From Pseudonocardiaceae bacterium YIM PH 21723 (GTDB lineage Bacteria; Actinomycetota; Actinomycetes; Mycobacteriales; Pseudonocardiaceae): DNA of 64,000 nt. Shown here piece by piece: positions 20,393-28,142 of this stretch. The position numbers and the translations under genes are program-made. The stretch lies in the NCBI GenBank assembly GCA_003600225.1, contig QZFT01000017.1:62001-126000 (forward strand). The letters run 5' to 3'. Position 1 is the first letter of the stretch; each line of letters starts with the position of its first letter. Under the pieces are notes generated by a model, which made no database searches, was not told where the DNA came from, and saw nothing but the letters and a program-made list of their open reading frames with translations.

Positions 20393-20767
20393 TCAGCTGA
20401 CCCAGCGGCGCAGGGCGTCGACGGTGGTCTCCGGCGAGGTGTTGAAGCACAGCGTGACGCCGGGGACCTCCTGGATGATCAGGTTCACCAGCCGCTCGAA
20501 CAACGGCGTCTGCTCCGGCCATAGCCGCAGGCCGCCGCCGATCATCACCACCTTGATCGGATGGGCGGCCAGGCATTCCCGGACCTTCGCCTCGGCATCC
20601 TCTGGATCGGTGCCGATCAGGCAGGGAACGACCTCGAACCCGGCCTCGCGCAGCAGTGCGCCCGCATCGGCGATCCGGTTCTCCAGTGCCCCGGTGTCCC
20701 GCTGCGGCAGCAGGTTCGGGTCGATCGCGCTCGGTGCCAGGCCGAGCGACAGGATCTCTTTCCCCAT
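20393..20767 (-). CDS. Conserved hypothetical protein, small alpha/beta fold
   Basis: A 124-residue protein not recognised as a named family. Strands such as FEVVPCLIG and HPIKVVMIGGGLRL alternating with helices suggest a Rossmann-like or flavodoxin-like fold, perhaps dealing with a nucleotide or sugar phosphate. The glycine run in MIGGGL is a possible ligand loop. It lies 24 bp downstream of the PPOX-family gene on the same strand and could be its operon partner. Confidence 0.6.
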   Translation of the reverse strand: MGKEILSLGLAPSAIDPNLLPQRDTGALENRIADAGALLREAGFEVVPCLIGTDPEDAEAKVRECLAAHPIKVVMIGGGLRLWPEQTPLFERLVNLIIQEVPGVTLCFNTSPETTVDALRRWVS

Positions 20768-20791
20768 GTCGACAATCCCCCAGTTCTGTGA

Positions 20792-21301
20792 TCAGGCGAA
20801 GCGCCACCGGGTGGCCCCCGGCGGCTCGGCGCCACCGACTCCCACCACCGAGCGCGGTTCCAGCACGTACAGCTGCCAGGGCGGTGGGCCGGCGCTGGGC
20901 GCGCTGTACGGCGCGGTGAACGCGGTCCCCCGGACCTCGGCGGGCCAGCCGACGCTGCGGTAGTGCGCGGCCACCCGTTCCAAGATAGTCGGATCGGTGA
21001 TCCGGCGGGCCTCTCCTTCCAGGACCAGGTCGATGCCGAGGCAGCTGGCGGAGACCGTGCACGCCGGATTCGCCGCCAGGTTGCGGGATTTGCGGGTGTT
21101 CGGGCCGCTGACGATGTACAGCCTGCCGTCCAGCCACACGGCGCCGACGCCCGCGGCGTGTGGCCGGCCGTCGGGCCTGGTGGTGCCGAGGAAGTAGGTC
21201 CTGCTCGCCGGGCCTGCCGTCAGGGCGGTCTCGGCCCGGGCCCAGGACAGCGCCGGATTGCCGTAACTGTCCAGGTTGATCACTTCGACGGGATAGGGCA
21301 T
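20792..21301 (-). CDS. Pyridoxamine 5'-phosphate oxidase-family (flavin split-barrel) protein
   Basis: A 169-residue split-barrel protein. The family pattern is visible in TYFLGTTRPDGRPHAAGVGAVW followed by GRLYIVSGPNTRKSRNL, where FMN or F420 phosphate contacts are normally made. It may be an FMN- or F420-binding oxidoreductase of unknown substrate. The start is the ATG at 21301. An open frame upstream runs only through the repeat element at 21338-21422. Confidence 0.8.
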   Translation of the reverse strand: MPYPVEVINLDSYGNPALSWARAETALTAGPASRTYFLGTTRPDGRPHAAGVGAVWLDGRLYIVSGPNTRKSRNLAANPACTVSASCLGIDLVLEGEARRITDPTILERVAAHYRSVGWPAEVRGTAFTAPYSAPSAGPPPWQLYVLEPRSVVGVGGAEPPGATRWRFA

Positions 21302-21337
21302 AGCGCTAAGCCTATGGTCGCCGAGCGACCGGGACAT

Positions 21338-21422
21338 CCCGCTGAATGTGGCTTCCTTTCGGTCTATTCGACTGGAAGCCACATTCACCGACCTCTACCG
21401 AAGGAAGGCCACATTCAGCGGG
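21338..21422. repeat. Three-armed inverted repeat (two alternative hairpins)
   Basis: An outer arm at 21338-21362 (CCCGCTGAATGTGGC then TTCCTTTCGG) pairs almost perfectly with 21398-21422. The same arm can instead pair, over 14 perfect bp (21343-21356), with a middle arm GGAAGCCACATTCA at 21374-21387. It sits 5 bp beyond the stop of the ABC operon and 37 bp upstream of the PPOX start, so it may be terminator, attenuator or a dispersed repeat. Confidence 0.65.
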
Positions 21423-21426
21423 TCAC

Positions 21427-23115
21427 TCACAGGACGATCATCTCCACGGCACCCTCGGACAGCCGGACCGACCGGGGCAGCCGGTCGATGGTGGCGGTGC
21501 GGTGGGCGATGACGATCAGCGTGCGGTCGGCGCGCAGCCGGTCCACGGCGGTCTCGATGCGCTCGGCCGTCAGCGGATCGATGTCGGCGGTGGCCTCGTC
21601 CAGGATCAGCACCGCCGGATCGACCAGGGCCGCGCGGATCAGGCCGATCAGCTGCCGCTCCCCCGCGGACAGCGCCTCGCCCGCCGCGCTGACCTGTGTC
21701 TCAAGGCCGTCCGGCAACCCGCGGGCCCAGTCGTGCAGGCCGAGTTCCCCCAGCGCCCGGTCGATCCGGGTGTCGTCGGGCAGCCCGGGTACCAGGCGCA
21801 GGTTCTCCCGGAGCGTCCCGGTGACCACGTGCACCCGCTGCGGGATCAGCATGATCCGCTCCCGCAGCCGCTCCGGGTGGATCTCGGTCAGCGGGACGTC
21901 CGCGAACCGGATCTCCCCCGCATCCGGTGCGTACAGCCCGGCCAGGAGTTTCGCGAGGGTGGTCTTGCCGGATCCGGTCGGGCCGACCAGCGCGGTGCGG
22001 GATCCGCTGGGGAACGCGCAGTCGATCCCGGTGAGCGCCTGCACACCGTCCACATAGGAATACCGGGTCCGGTGCACGGTGAGCGCCCCGCGTTCCGGCA
22101 CCGCGCGCCAGGGACCGGCATCGCGCTGTTCGGTCGTGTCCAGCAGGTCCAGCAGCCGGGCCAGTCCGGTGCGCGAGTTCTGCAACCGGCCGAGCAGCAT
22201 GGTCAGTTCGCTGGTGGAGTCGAAGATCTGCTTCATGGCCAGCACGAACACCGCCACGGTGCTGAGCGGCAGGCTGCCGTGGATCACCAGGTAGCCGCCG
22301 AGCAGCAGGATGGCCGCGTAGCCGACGCACTGGGCCAGGGAGACGCCGCCGACCCGCATGGTGACGATCTCCGTGCGCAGCAAGGCTTTTCGCAGGGTGA
22401 CACCGTCCGCGTCGACGCGATCCCGCCACTGCCCGGCCGCGCCCTGCGCGGACAGCAGTTCCCGAGCCGCGATGCCCTCACTGAAGGTGGCGGCCATCTG
22501 GGCCTGCGCGGTGGCCTCGGCGGCGAAGGCGACCTTGGCGCCGCGGTGGAACCACTGCATGGTCGCCCACGCCAGGGGCAGGAAGACGCCGACCAGCACC
22601 AGGGTGAGCTGCCAGGAGTACAGCAGCAGCACGATGATCGAGAAGATCAGGTAACCGATGACTCCCAGCAGATCGGGCAGATCGGAGCGGATGAACGAGG
22701 TCAGCCCGGCGATCTCGCTGGTGGTGCGGCGCAGCAGTTCGCCGGATCGCTGGGTCTCCAGGAACCGCAGCGGCGCCGCGGCGAGCCGGGTGACGGCCAG
22801 TTCCCGCAGCCCGGAGACCACCCGCTCGCCCGCCCTGGCCAGCCACACCTCGGCGGCGCGCAGCAGGAACAGCCGGGCGATGACCAGCGCGGCGAACACG
22901 CCCGCCACCAGGTACAGCCCGGCGGCGTCGCGCTGCTGGACGCGGTCGATGCCCCAGCCGACGACCGGCGGCAGGAAGGTGATCGCCAGGGTCGAGGTCA
23001 CGCTGAGCACCAGGGCCAGCGCGATCGCGCCGCGATGCGGCCGCAGGTACGGCCAGGCCCTGGCCAGTACCCGGGTCTGGTCGGGGTGCTCGGACAGCAG
23101 CGGCGCCTCAGCCAT
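21427..23115 (-). CDS. ABC transporter half-protein (exporter fold), IrtB-like, with the catalytic Walker B
   Basis: A 562-residue fusion of six transmembrane helices (about 25-310) and an ATPase domain. Walker A is GPTGSGKTT (378-386), Walker B ends LILDE with Glu507, and the H-loop His is 538. The signature is LSAGE (482-486) rather than LSGGQ. It overlaps the preceding half-transporter gene by 8 bp, so the two form a heterodimer. Together with the siderophore-interacting protein upstream, the likely role is uptake or handling of a ferric siderophore, as for mycobacterial IrtAB. An exporter role is the alternative. Confidence 0.85.
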   Translation of the reverse strand: MAEAPLLSEHPDQTRVLARAWPYLRPHRGAIALALVLSVTSTLAITFLPPVVGWGIDRVQQRDAAGLYLVAGVFAALVIARLFLLRAAEVWLARAGERVVSGLRELAVTRLAAAPLRFLETQRSGELLRRTTSEIAGLTSFIRSDLPDLLGVIGYLIFSIIVLLLYSWQLTLVLVGVFLPLAWATMQWFHRGAKVAFAAEATAQAQMAATFSEGIAARELLSAQGAAGQWRDRVDADGVTLRKALLRTEIVTMRVGGVSLAQCVGYAAILLLGGYLVIHGSLPLSTVAVFVLAMKQIFDSTSELTMLLGRLQNSRTGLARLLDLLDTTEQRDAGPWRAVPERGALTVHRTRYSYVDGVQALTGIDCAFPSGSRTALVGPTGSGKTTLAKLLAGLYAPDAGEIRFADVPLTEIHPERLRERIMLIPQRVHVVTGTLRENLRLVPGLPDDTRIDRALGELGLHDWARGLPDGLETQVSAAGEALSAGERQLIGLIRAALVDPAVLILDEATADIDPLTAERIETAVDRLRADRTLIVIAHRTATIDRLPRSVRLSEGAVEMIVL

Positions 23116-24706
23116 GGACGAGCTCCTTCGCGGGCAGGTCCAGCAGGTCGTCGGCGGCGGCGATCACCGCGTCCCGGTGCGAGGCGAACACGATCGTTCC
23201 GTTCCACTGCTTCAGTCCACTGAGGATCACCTGCTCGGTGCCGGTGTCCACAGCGGACGTGATGTCGTCCAGCAACAACACCTCGGCGCCGGAGGCCAGG
23301 GCCCTGGCCAGCGCGAGCCGTTGTAGCTGCCCACCGGACAGCGTGTTGCCCCGCTCCCCCACCGCGGTGTCGAGGGGCACGTCGAAGGCGGCGATCCGGC
23401 AGGCCTCCGCGATGTCCTCATCGGACAGTTCCGGCCGGCCGAGGCTCAGGTTGTCCCGGATGGTCCCGGTGATCACCTCGGGTCGCTGGGCGACCAGGGC
23501 GATCCGGCGGCGTACCTCGGCCAGCGGCGCCGCGCCGAGGTCCACTCCGCCGTAGGTCACGGTGCCCTCGTCGGCGAGCTCCCAGCGGCCCAGTAACCGG
23601 AGCAGCAGGGACTTGCCGGAGGACAGCGCCCCGGTGATCACCAGGAAGCCGCCGGACGGCACGGTCAGCTCGATCCCGTGCAGCGGGCCGACGCTGAGGC
23701 CCTCGGCGCGCAGTTCACCCCTGTCCGGCAGTGGCACCGGGTGCGCCGGGTCGGTGATCGCGGGCACCGCGCTCAGGACCGCGTCGACCCGCCGGGCGGC
23801 GGTGCGCGCCTCGGAGAGCTGGGTGAAGCGGAAGGTGAGCATGGCGACCCAGAGGCCCAGCATGCCCATCCAGCTGGTGAAGGCGACGAGCCCGCCGACG
23901 GTGAGCCGCCCGTCGATCACCGCCTGGCCGCCGACCAGCAGCCCGACGGCGGTGGCCATGCCGGGGATGAACGGGCCCGCGGCGGCCCAGTCGGCGCCGA
24001 CCTTCGCGGTGGCGATGGCGGCCTCGGTGACCTGCGCGCTGCGCTCCGCGTGCCGGGCGACCAGGGGGCCTTCGCCGCCGATGCCACGCACGGCGACGCT
24101 GGCGGACAGCAGTTCCTCCACCGCGTCGGCCCGGCTGCTGTGCGCCGCGGCCAGTTTGTCGTTGACCTTGCCGAACTTGCGCGGCAGCACCAGGTTCATC
24201 GCGAGCAGCAGCGGTACGGTGGCCAGCCCGGCGATGGCCAGCATCGACTCCTGGGTGCCGATCAGCGTCAGCATCACGGTGAACCCGATGAGCCCGGTGA
24301 TCAGCGAGGCGACCCCGACCAGCCAGTCGTAGAGGGTGTCCATGTCGCGGGTGCCCCGGGTGGCCAGGTCGCCGCGGCCGAAGCCGGAGATGGTCCGGCG
24401 GTCCAGCCGCAGCGCGTGATCGAGGAGACTCGCCCGCACCTCGTTGATCGCCAGCGTGGCGGCCCGGGTGATGGTCAGCTCCATCACGATCACGCCGCCG
24501 ACCAGCGTGCACGCCACGAGCGCGATGATCCCCGCCCACCCCGCGGTGGCCGCGAGGTCATTCTTCTGCAGGCCATCGTCGATGGCGTACTGCAGGCACA
24601 GTGGCGTGAGCACCATGCTCAGCTGGTAGACGACGCCGGCCAGCACGGCGATGACGATCTTCCCTGCTTGCGCGCGCAAGCAGTACAGGAGAATTCCCCC
24701 AGGCAC
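23108..24706 (-). CDS. ABC transporter half-protein (exporter fold), IrtA-like without the SIP domain
   Basis: A 532-residue half transporter with N-terminal helices and a C-terminal ATPase: Walker A GALSSGKS (359-366), signature LSGGQ (456-460), Walker B LLLDD with Asp481 in place of the catalytic Glu, and His510 in the switch loop. The Asp here and the LSAGE signature of the partner would lie in the same nucleotide site, giving one degenerate and one active site as in asymmetric heterodimeric exporters. Mycobacterial IrtA carries an N-terminal SIP domain; here that domain is the separate gene just upstream (18-bp gap). Confidence 0.85.
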   Translation of the reverse strand: MPGGILLYCLRAQAGKIVIAVLAGVVYQLSMVLTPLCLQYAIDDGLQKNDLAATAGWAGIIALVACTLVGGVIVMELTITRAATLAINEVRASLLDHALRLDRRTISGFGRGDLATRGTRDMDTLYDWLVGVASLITGLIGFTVMLTLIGTQESMLAIAGLATVPLLLAMNLVLPRKFGKVNDKLAAAHSSRADAVEELLSASVAVRGIGGEGPLVARHAERSAQVTEAAIATAKVGADWAAAGPFIPGMATAVGLLVGGQAVIDGRLTVGGLVAFTSWMGMLGLWVAMLTFRFTQLSEARTAARRVDAVLSAVPAITDPAHPVPLPDRGELRAEGLSVGPLHGIELTVPSGGFLVITGALSSGKSLLLRLLGRWELADEGTVTYGGVDLGAAPLAEVRRRIALVAQRPEVITGTIRDNLSLGRPELSDEDIAEACRIAAFDVPLDTAVGERGNTLSGGQLQRLALARALASGAEVLLLDDITSAVDTGTEQVILSGLKQWNGTIVFASHRDAVIAAADDLLDLPAKELVHG

Positions 24707-24724
24707 AGTGATGAACTCCGGTAC

Positions 24725-25564
24725 TCAGTCTTCGTCGACGGGTTCGTGGGCGGTTTCCTCGGTCCTGCCGAGACGCCAGTAGCCGCTGAAATAGATGCTC
24801 TTGCGGTCGATGCCGCGCTCGGTCACCAGGTGCCGGCGCAGACCACGGATCACCGCTGACTCCCCGGCGATCCAGGCGTAGCCGGCGCCCTCCGGGAACG
24901 CGGTGTCCCGGATGGCGTCGACGAGCGCGGAGCTGTGCCCGGGAAGGGTGCCGTTGCGCGGCAGCCAGGTGATGTCCACGTCCCCGGCGGTGACCCAGTC
25001 CTGCCGGTCGGCGTCCTCCGGGACCTCGGCGAACACCAGGGCCCTGGTTCCGGCGGGCAGGCTCTCCACGATGGCACCGATGGCCGGCAGCGCGGTCTCG
25101 TCGCCGGCGATCAGCTGCCAGGCGGCGTCCGCGGGCCGGTATTCGGCGCCCATGTGCTCGCCTGTGACCTGCGGCGCGAAGATCTTGAGGACGTCGCCCG
25201 GCGCGGCCTTGCCCACCCAGCGAGAGGCCGGACCGGTGTCCCCGTGCGCGACGAAGTCGATGTCGATCTCCCCGGAGCGCACGGCCCGCAGGGTGTAGGT
25301 ACGCATCGGCGGCCGCTCGGCGAGGGACATCGCCTGGTACTCGGGGTACCACTCGGGGCCGGTGGGTACGTCCAGGGAACCGGTCCGCTCGTTCGGCAGG
25401 AAGATCTTGATCCGTTGATCGGGGCCGTTGCTGCGCACCCCGTCCAGCCCGGTGAAGGTCACCCGGATCATGTGCGGGCTGAGCCGCTGTACCGAACCCA
25501 CCGTGGCCTGGTAAAGCCGGAACGGATCCACCCGCATCGCCCCCCGAACTCGTAAATCCTTCAC
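24725..25564 (-). CDS. Siderophore-interacting protein (FAD-dependent ferric-siderophore reductase)
   Basis: A 279-residue SIP-family protein. The FAD-binding motif RTYTLR is at 88-93, and the C-terminal SIP region ends in IYFSGYWRLGRTEE, with WIAGESAVIRGLRRHL before it. Such proteins reduce Fe(III) bound to siderophores in the cytoplasm. A near-consensus iron box lies 9 bp upstream of the GTG start, so expression should rise on iron starvation. An ATG at 25537 with a G-rich run before it is an alternative start that would shorten the protein by nine residues. First gene of a three-gene operon with the two ABC halves. Confidence 0.9.
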   Translation of the reverse strand: MKDLRVRGAMRVDPFRLYQATVGSVQRLSPHMIRVTFTGLDGVRSNGPDQRIKIFLPNERTGSLDVPTGPEWYPEYQAMSLAERPPMRTYTLRAVRSGEIDIDFVAHGDTGPASRWVGKAAPGDVLKIFAPQVTGEHMGAEYRPADAAWQLIAGDETALPAIGAIVESLPAGTRALVFAEVPEDADRQDWVTAGDVDITWLPRNGTLPGHSSALVDAIRDTAFPEGAGYAWIAGESAVIRGLRRHLVTERGIDRKSIYFSGYWRLGRTEETAHEPVDED

Positions 25565-25572
25565 CTTTCAAC

Positions 25573-25591
25573 GAAGGTTAGGCTACCCAAA
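25573..25591 (-). promoter_or_regulatory. DtxR/IdeR-type iron box
   Basis: GAAGGTTAGGCTACCCAAA matches the 19-bp consensus TTAGGTTAGSCTAACCTAA at 15 positions. It lies between the Nudix gene stop and the SIP gene start, where a bound iron-dependent repressor would block transcription of the SIP-ABC operon. Confidence 0.75.
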
Positions 25592-25593
25592 TC

Positions 25594-26013
25594 TCAATTC
25601 GGTGACTCGGCGTTGTGGTCCCCGGCACGCTGCTGCGCGAACCAGTTGTGGATCGAGCTGCGGTAGCCGGCGGGCAGCGGCAGCCCGGGGAGCTCCTCCT
25701 CGGTGAACAGCCCGATCTCCTTGTGCTCGTGGGAGATCCGCGGTTCGGTCGCCTCGTCCAGGTGACAGGCGTAGGTGACGATGAAGACGTCCTTCTCCGC
25801 CGCGTCGACGTAGTACATCCAGGAGTCCAGGATCGGGCCGATGGTGACCGCCCACTGGGTCTCCTCCTCGATCTCGCGGACCACGCACTGCTCCGGGGTC
25901 TCACCGGGTTCGATGCGGCCGCCGGGCAGTTCCCATTCGTCCCGCTCGTTGCGGAGCAGCAGGACCCGGTCGTCGTGCAGGACTACGGCTTTGATGGAGA
26001 CGGGGTAGGACAT
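25594..26013 (-). CDS. Nudix hydrolase
   Basis: A 139-residue Nudix protein. The Nudix box begins at Gly32 (GRIEPGE), followed by REIEEE at 46-51, which supplies the metal-binding glutamates. The usual glycine after the EE pair is replaced by Gln53. Substrates are typically nucleoside diphosphates linked to another group; none can be named. The gene lies between the methylcitrate operon and the iron-regulated operon on the same strand. Its stop is 3 bp from the iron box, so the promoter of the SIP operon reaches into its 3' end. Confidence 0.88.
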   Translation of the reverse strand: MSYPVSIKAVVLHDDRVLLLRNERDEWELPGGRIEPGETPEQCVVREIEEETQWAVTIGPILDSWMYYVDAAEKDVFIVTYACHLDEATEPRISHEHKEIGLFTEEELPGLPLPAGYRSSIHNWFAQQRAGDHNAESPN

Positions 26014-26035
26014 GGGTTCCTCTCGACGAGTGGTC

Positions 26036-26080
26036 CCGGAGTTGTCGATGTTCGGCGAAGCCGAACATCGTCAACTCCGG
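26036..26080 (-). terminator. Long stem-loop family, copy 3 (short loop)
   Basis: Arms CCGGAGTTGTCGATGTTCGGC and the complement, with one T-T mismatch and a 3-nt GAA loop. It starts 14 bp past the prpC stop codon, so it probably ends the methylcitrate operon. The conserved loop of other copies is missing. Confidence 0.6.
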
Positions 26081-26093
26081 AGTCGCACGGAGG

Positions 26094-27209
26094 TTAGCGA
26101 TCAATGGTGCGTTGGGGTTCTCCGCTGTAGACGCTGGAGGGGCGGATCAGCGAGTTGGCCGCCAGTTGCTCGTTGATGTGCGCGGTCCAGCCGGTGATCC
26201 GCGCCGCCACGAAGATCGGCGTGAACACGGGCGTGTCGAAGCCCATCAGGTGATAAGCGGGCCCCGCCGGGTAGTCCAGGTTCGGGTGCAGTCCCTTGGC
26301 GTCCAGCATCGCGACGGCCAATGCCTCGTACAGGTCGAGCAGCTGGCCGCCATCACGCAGATCCGCCACCGTCTGCAACGCGGCCCGCATGGTCGGCACC
26401 CGGGAGTCGCCCTTCTTGTACACCCGGTGCCCGAACCCCATGATCTTCCGCTTCTCCGCCAGAGCAGCGGACAGCCAGGCGCCGGCCCGGTCCGCAGTCC
26501 CGATGTCGGCGAACGTGTCCATCACCGCCTCGTTGGCGCCGCCGTGCAACGGCCCCTTCAGCGCGCCGATGGCCGCGGTCACCGCACTGTACAAATCGGA
26601 CAGTGTGGAGGTGACCACCCGCGAGGTGAAGGTGGAGGCGTTGAAGCTGTGCTCGGCGTACAGCACCAGCGATACCTCGAAGGCCCGGACGATCTCCGGT
26701 TCCGGCACCGCGCCGAAGCACAGGTACAGGAAGTTCTCCGCGTAGCCGAGATCGTCCCGTGGGGACAGCGGCAGCAGTCCACGCCGCCTGCGCTGGGTCA
26801 ACGCCACCACGGCCGGCAGCGCGGCGAACAACCGCAGCGCCTTGGCGCGGTTGGCCTCCGGGCTGTTGTCCTCTTCATGCGGGTCATTGGCACCGAGGAT
26901 GCTGACCGCCGTGCGCAGCGTGTCCATCGGGTGCGCGGTCTCCGGCAGGGCCAGCAGCGTGGAGACCAGCACCCCGGGCAGCGTCCGGAGGGCACGCTCG
27001 GCCGCGTTCTGCTCGGCCAGCTGCTGCGCGTTGGGCAGTTCGCCGTGCCACAGCAGGTAGGCCACCTCCTCGAAGGAGCAGTGCGCGGCCAGGTCCTGCA
27101 CCGGGTAGCCGCGATAGGTCAGCGAGTTGGTGTCCGGATTGACCATCGAGATCGCGGTCGTGTCCACCACGACGCCCGATAGTCCTTTGTGGACAGTGGG
27201 TGCGGACAT
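26094..27209 (-). CDS. prpC: 2-methylcitrate synthase / citrate synthase
   Basis: A 371-residue citrate synthase-family enzyme. Active-site segments are visible: GPLHGGANEAV and GFGHRVYKKGDSR with the catalytic histidines, and the C-terminal NEQLAANSLIRPSS that contributes the arginine. With prpB and prpD directly upstream it is most likely 2-methylcitrate synthase, condensing propionyl-CoA with oxaloacetate, although such enzymes often accept acetyl-CoA too. Last gene of the operon; 39 bp separate it from prpB, and a long stem-loop follows its stop. Confidence 0.9.
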   Translation of the reverse strand: MSAPTVHKGLSGVVVDTTAISMVNPDTNSLTYRGYPVQDLAAHCSFEEVAYLLWHGELPNAQQLAEQNAAERALRTLPGVLVSTLLALPETAHPMDTLRTAVSILGANDPHEEDNSPEANRAKALRLFAALPAVVALTQRRRRGLLPLSPRDDLGYAENFLYLCFGAVPEPEIVRAFEVSLVLYAEHSFNASTFTSRVVTSTLSDLYSAVTAAIGALKGPLHGGANEAVMDTFADIGTADRAGAWLSAALAEKRKIMGFGHRVYKKGDSRVPTMRAALQTVADLRDGGQLLDLYEALAVAMLDAKGLHPNLDYPAGPAYHLMGFDTPVFTPIFVAARITGWTAHINEQLAANSLIRPSSVYSGEPQRTIDR

Positions 27210-27248
27210 GGATGTCCCCTTAGTGGAATTCGAAGAGTTAAAAGGGAA

Positions 27249-28142
27249 TCAGACTCGGAAATTGAAAATGTTCGCGTCGAAGGCGTTGTACTCGTTGTAG
27301 TCGAGCAGCTCGTACAGATCCCGGCGGTGCTGCATCCGGTCCAGCAAGTCCTGCTGGGTGCCCTGTTCGGCGATGGCCTGCAGCCCGGCATCGGCGGCGT
27401 GCATCGCGAGACGCAGCAGGCTGACCGGGTAGATCACCATGTTGACGCCCACCGACTCCAGGGTCTTGGCGTCCAGGAGTTCACTCTTCCCGAATTCGGT
27501 CATATTGGCCAGAATCGGGATCTCCACCGCGCCACGCATCCGCTCGAAATCGGCGGCGCCGGCCATCGCCTCGGGGAACAGCAGATCCGCGCCCGCATCG
27601 GCGTAGGCCTTGGCGCGTTCGACGGCCTCGTCCATCCCGTACACCCCGGCGGCGTCGGTACGGGCGGCGATGATGAAGTTCGGGTCCCGGCGCGCCGCGA
27701 CCGCGGCCTGGATCCGGCGCACGGCCGTGTCCCGGTCGACCACGGCCTTGCCGTCGAGATGCCCGCAGCGCTTGGGGTTGACCTGGTCCTCCAGGTGCAT
27801 CCCGGACACGCCCGCGTCCTCCAGCAGCTGCACGGTCCGGGCCGCGTTCATCGGTTCACCGAACCCGGTGTCCGCGTCGACCAGGGTGGGCAACGCGGTC
27901 ATCCGGGCGATCTGCTGGGACCGGGCGGCCACCTCGGTGATCGTGGTGAGCCCGATGTCCGGCAGTCCCAGCTCAGCGGACAACACTGCCCCGGAGATGT
28001 AGACGCCCTCGAAGCCGCGACGCTCGATCAGCTTGGCGCTCAGCGGATTGAAGGCACCCGGAAAGCGTTGGAGCACACCGGATTCCAGCCCACTGCGGAA
28101 GGCTTTGCGCTTGTCCACTGCGGACAGTGCTGAGTGGAGCAT
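27249..28142 (-). CDS. prpB: Methylisocitrate lyase
   Basis: A 297-residue isocitrate-lyase superfamily enzyme with the catalytic KRCGH motif at 124-128 and the metal-binding VDADTGFGEP segment at 88-97. It splits 2-methylisocitrate into pyruvate and succinate. The start is the ATG at 28142, which shares a base with the prpD stop (TGATG); the longer open frame upstream is the prpD gene in another frame. C-terminal region and length are typical. Confidence 0.93.
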   Translation of the reverse strand: MLHSALSAVDKRKAFRSGLESGVLQRFPGAFNPLSAKLIERRGFEGVYISGAVLSAELGLPDIGLTTITEVAARSQQIARMTALPTLVDADTGFGEPMNAARTVQLLEDAGVSGMHLEDQVNPKRCGHLDGKAVVDRDTAVRRIQAAVAARRDPNFIIAARTDAAGVYGMDEAVERAKAYADAGADLLFPEAMAGAADFERMRGAVEIPILANMTEFGKSELLDAKTLESVGVNMVIYPVSLLRLAMHAADAGLQAIAEQGTQQDLLDRMQHRRDLYELLDYNEYNAFDANIFNFRV

